A stretch of DNA of 64,000 nucleotides from Planctomycetota bacterium (GTDB lineage Bacteria; Planctomycetota; UBA1135; GCA-002686595): assembly GCA_016872795.1 (NCBI GenBank), contig VGYZ01000002.1:43627-107626 (forward strand), read 5' to 3'. Within the stretch, counting starts at the first letter, position 1. Each line of letters begins with the position of its first letter. This document shows, in pieces, positions 61,707-64,000 of this stretch. A program made the translations under genes and the position numbers. The notes under the pieces are model-generated. The model was not told where the DNA came from. It saw only the letters and a list, made by a program, of their open reading frames with translations, and did no database searches.

Positions 61707-64000
61707 GCTCGCGAGTCGCCACGGCGCTGCGTTGGACCGGCTTCGCGACCTCGCTCGCGGCGCTCGGGAGCGCGGCGCTGCTCTACCGCTTCGAGCGCTC
61801 TGGCGGACTGCGCGACGAGGTGCGCCGCGCGCTCGCCGCGGAGCTCGGCCTCGAACTCGAGATCGAGGCGGCCGAACTCGACTGGTTCGGCCCCAGCCTG
61901 ACGCTGCACGGCGTGACGCTGGCGGGGAACGCGCAGCCGTTCGTGCTGCGCGAGGTCGAGATCGCGCTCGAGCTCGCCGACGGCAACCTGCGTCCCGCAC
62001 GCATCGATGTGCGCGGTGGACGCGTCGAACTCTCCAGCGAGCTGCTCGAGCGCTGGGAATCCGCGCTCGCGCGCCGCTCGAGCGCTGGCTCGGGCGACGA
62101 GAGTGCCACGCCGCATGTCCCGGCGCTCGTCATCGAGCGCGTGCGCTGCGACTGGCTGCATCCCGACTGGGGACGGCTCGCGCTGGGCGATGTCGACCTG
62201 CTCTTCCGCGCCGCCGCCGATGGCGTGCCGCGCATCGAGGGCCGGATTCAACCGGCCTTCGCCGACTCCGAGGCCGCGAGCGAGGCGCAGGTGTTTCTCT
62301 CGGGCGAACGCGACGCGCACGGCCGCATCCGGCTGGCCGCGTCCTGCGAGGGCGTGCCCGTCGACTCCAGCGCGATTCCCCCCGCTTCCCCGGCCGGGCC
62401 CGTGCGCGCGTGGAAGCCGAGCGCGCGGCTGTCGATCGAGCTCGAGGCGCGCTTCGCGCTCGACGAAAGCGCGCCCTCGTCCGGTCGCCTGCGCCTGCGC
62501 GTCGCCGACGGCTCGCTCGCGCTGCCGACCTCGCCGGTGCCGCTCGTCGATGTGCGCGGCGATGTCGAGGCGCTGTGCGCTGCGCCGAACCTCGCAGGTC
62601 TGCTCGAGCCCGCGTCATGGCGTTCCACCGCGCACATCGCGGCGCGCTGGGACGGTCACGAGGCGAACCTGTGGGCGCAGTTCGGAGCCAACGCAGGCGC
62701 GCAACACTCCGCGCGCGCGTGGCTGCACGCACCGAGCGTGCCGCTGACGCGCGAGCTCGCGCGAGCGACGGGCTACGGCGACGAGCTCGAGGAGCTGTGG
62801 CGGATCACCGATCCGATCGGCACCGTCGACGCGCTCGTGGGTGCACGCTGGCCGCGGGCGAGCTCGATCGCTCTCTCCACGGCGGCTCTGAGCCCGGAGG
62901 TCGTCGTCGATATCGACCTCGGCGGCACCGTGAGCCTGTGCTATGCGGGGGTGCTGGACTCCGAGAGCCTGCGCGAGGGCTTCCCCATGCGCGTCGAGCG
63001 CACGCAAGGGCGCCTGCTCGCCTTGCACGATGCGGCGCTCGCACGCCCCTCGCGTCTGGGCATCGTCGGCGTGCTCGGCGCGCACTCCGGCGGCACGCGC
63101 GACTCTCAGCCGGGCTTCGCGGACGGCCTCGTGCAGCTCGACCTCGCGAGCGACGCTCCCGCGTGGCTCGACCTGCGCGTGGGCGGCCACGGCATTCCGG
63201 TCGGTCCTGCGCTGGAGCAGGGACTGCACGGTCTCTCCGGCACCGGCTTCATTTTCCCCTCGTTTTCTCCCTCCGGCGGCCACGCCTCCGTGGTGACGCG
63301 CCTGCACATGCAAGGGGCGGCCGCGCAAAGCTGCCACCTCGTGGTCGAACTCGAGGATGTCAGCGCGCGCTGGGACGGCCTGCCGCTGCCGCTGGTCGAA
63401 GTCCTCGGACGGATCGAGTTCACTTGGGATCCGCGGCGGCTGGCGGCGACGACGCTCGACCTCGAGGCGCGCTCGCTGCAGGGCGCCGAGGTCTTCGTGC
63501 GCGGCCGCCTACAGGACCTGCCGAGCCCCGCGGACGCGCCGCGCAGCCTCGAAGTGATCGAGGTCGATGCGCGCGGCATCGGACTGCGCGGCAACGATCG
63601 CACGGCGCTGGCGCAGGAACTGCCCGAGGTCGAGTCCGTGCTCGGCTCGCTCAACGCGACGGGTCGCGCGGACGCGCGTTTCCGCATGGCCGGGATCGGC
63701 GCCTATGGCGGCCGCAGGACATGGCGCGCCGAGGTCGAGCCGCGCTTGGGCGTCGAGGTGCAGCCCGAGGCCTTCCGCGTGCGCATCAACGAGCTGCGCG
63801 GACGCGTCCTGCTCGAGGGCGAGCTCTCGCTGGGAGCGGAGCCCGAGGATGCGCCGCGCGCGGGCGCTCGCGGTCGCGTCGTTCCGCTCGTCGGGCACTG
63901 GGTCGCCGGGGGCACCGTGGCCGCGCAGGCCGACATCCCGGCGGTCGGAGACGGCGCCATCGAGCTGCACGCCGCCGCACTCGACCTCTCGCACCCCGCG
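61703..64000 (+). CDS. AsmA/YhdP-like envelope protein, C-terminus beyond the window
   Basis: An uninterrupted frame of 766 codons runs from GTG 61703, which overlaps the alr stop, to the right edge with no stop. After a short N-terminus a single helix (TGFATSLAALGSAALLYRF) anchors the protein. Then comes a long beta-rich stretch opening with ELGLELEIEAAELDWFGPSL and LTLHGVTLAG, the usual start of AsmA/DUF3971-type repeats. These large proteins form beta-groove bridges thought to carry phospholipids across the periplasm. The G/C third-position pattern supports this frame. Its position after glmM, tsaB and alr fits an envelope role. Confidence 0.75.
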   Translation, partial: MSSRVATALRWTGFATSLAALGSAALLYRFERSGGLRDEVRRALAAELGLELEIEAAELDWFGPSLTLHGVTLAGNAQPFVLREVEIALELADGNLRPARIDVRGGRVELSSELLERWESALARRSSAGSGDESATPHVPALVIERVRCDWLHPDWGRLALGDVDLLFRAAADGVPRIEGRIQPAFADSEAASEAQVFLSGERDAHGRIRLAASCEGVPVDSSAIPPASPAGPVRAWKPSARLSIELEARFALDESAPSSGRLRLRVADGSLALPTSPVPLVDVRGDVEALCAAPNLAGLLEPASWRSTAHIAARWDGHEANLWAQFGANAGAQHSARAWLHAPSVPLTRELARATGYGDELEELWRITDPIGTVDALVGARWPRASSIALSTAALSPEVVVDIDLGGTVSLCYAGVLDSESLREGFPMRVERTQGRLLALHDAALARPSRLGIVGVLGAHSGGTRDSQPGFADGLVQLDLASDAPAWLDLRVGGHGIPVGPALEQGLHGLSGTGFIFPSFSPSGGHASVVTRLHMQGAAAQSCHLVVELEDVSARWDGLPLPLVEVLGRIEFTWDPRRLAATTLDLEARSLQGAEVFVRGRLQDLPSPADAPRSLEVIEVDARGIGLRGNDRTALAQELPEVESVLGSLNATGRADARFRMAGIGAYGGRRTWRAEVEPRLGVEVQPEAFRVRINELRGRVLLEGELSLGAEPEDAPRAGARGRVVPLVGHWVAGGTVAAQADIPAVGDGAIELHAAALDLSHPA

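Overview
This is a 64 kb, very GC-rich (about 70 % by eye) chromosomal segment of a Gram-negative-type bacterium. It carries outer-membrane biogenesis lipoproteins (LptE-, BamD- and BamE-like), a complete 14-subunit respiratory complex I, and housekeeping genes (recG, recO, ftsH, glmM, tsaB, alr). HEAT-repeat/vWA proteins with a W-x2-WW module, a fused MFS/spermidine synthase, a PilZ protein and multihaem cytochrome together suggest Planctomycetota or a relative; this assignment is tentative. GTG starts and 1-4 base stop/start overlaps are common, and Shine-Dalgarno sites are mostly weak. No tRNA, rRNA, CRISPR array or insertion sequence was seen.

Layout. 1-7480 (minus): a HEAT-repeat exported protein running off the left edge, recG and a GH-like lipoprotein. 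7521-11450 (minus): a three-subunit molybdenum hydroxylase (Mo, 2Fe-2S, FAD) followed by a DUF606 transporter. 11541-14801: a BamE-like lipoprotein, a zinc phospholipase C-like protein and a lipoprotein with Asp-rich calcium-loop motifs. 14902-15288: a decayed C-terminal domain remnant. 15453-17338: a beta-CASP nuclease overlapping a JAMM peptidase. 17339-18175 (minus): an RsbW-like/STAS partner-switch pair. 18279-21300: a dps 3' remnant, a pentahaem cytochrome and a vWA/HEAT protein. 21612-35161: nuoABCDEFGHIJKLMN. 35255-38994: a PilZ protein, a probable selenoprotein and a fused MFS/spermidine synthase. 39004-41931: a redox-dead thioredoxin-fold protein, a small W-P-G repeat protein and an EamA permease. 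41954-51789 (minus): one seven-gene block of ECF sigma factor, hutI, ftcD, a secreted protein, an STT3-like membrane protein, a pseudo-metallopeptidase and a GH38-like mannosidase. 51972-64000 (plus): CorC-like protein, recO, BamD-like, LptE-like, ftsH, glmM, tsaB, alr and an AsmA-like protein running off the right edge.

Main discoveries. (1) The thioredoxin-like gene at 35657-36052 is interrupted by an in-frame TGA exactly where the first cysteine of a CxxC motif belongs, giving UGQC, and a perfect 7-bp hairpin with a G-containing loop sits 17 nt downstream. This is a strong candidate selenoprotein with a bacterial SECIS element. (2) The whole window avoids the tetramer ACGT. Asp, Asn, His and Tyr codons switch from C- to T-ending before GTN, and Thr switches to ACA before T, which is the footprint expected of cytosine methylation and deamination at ACGT.
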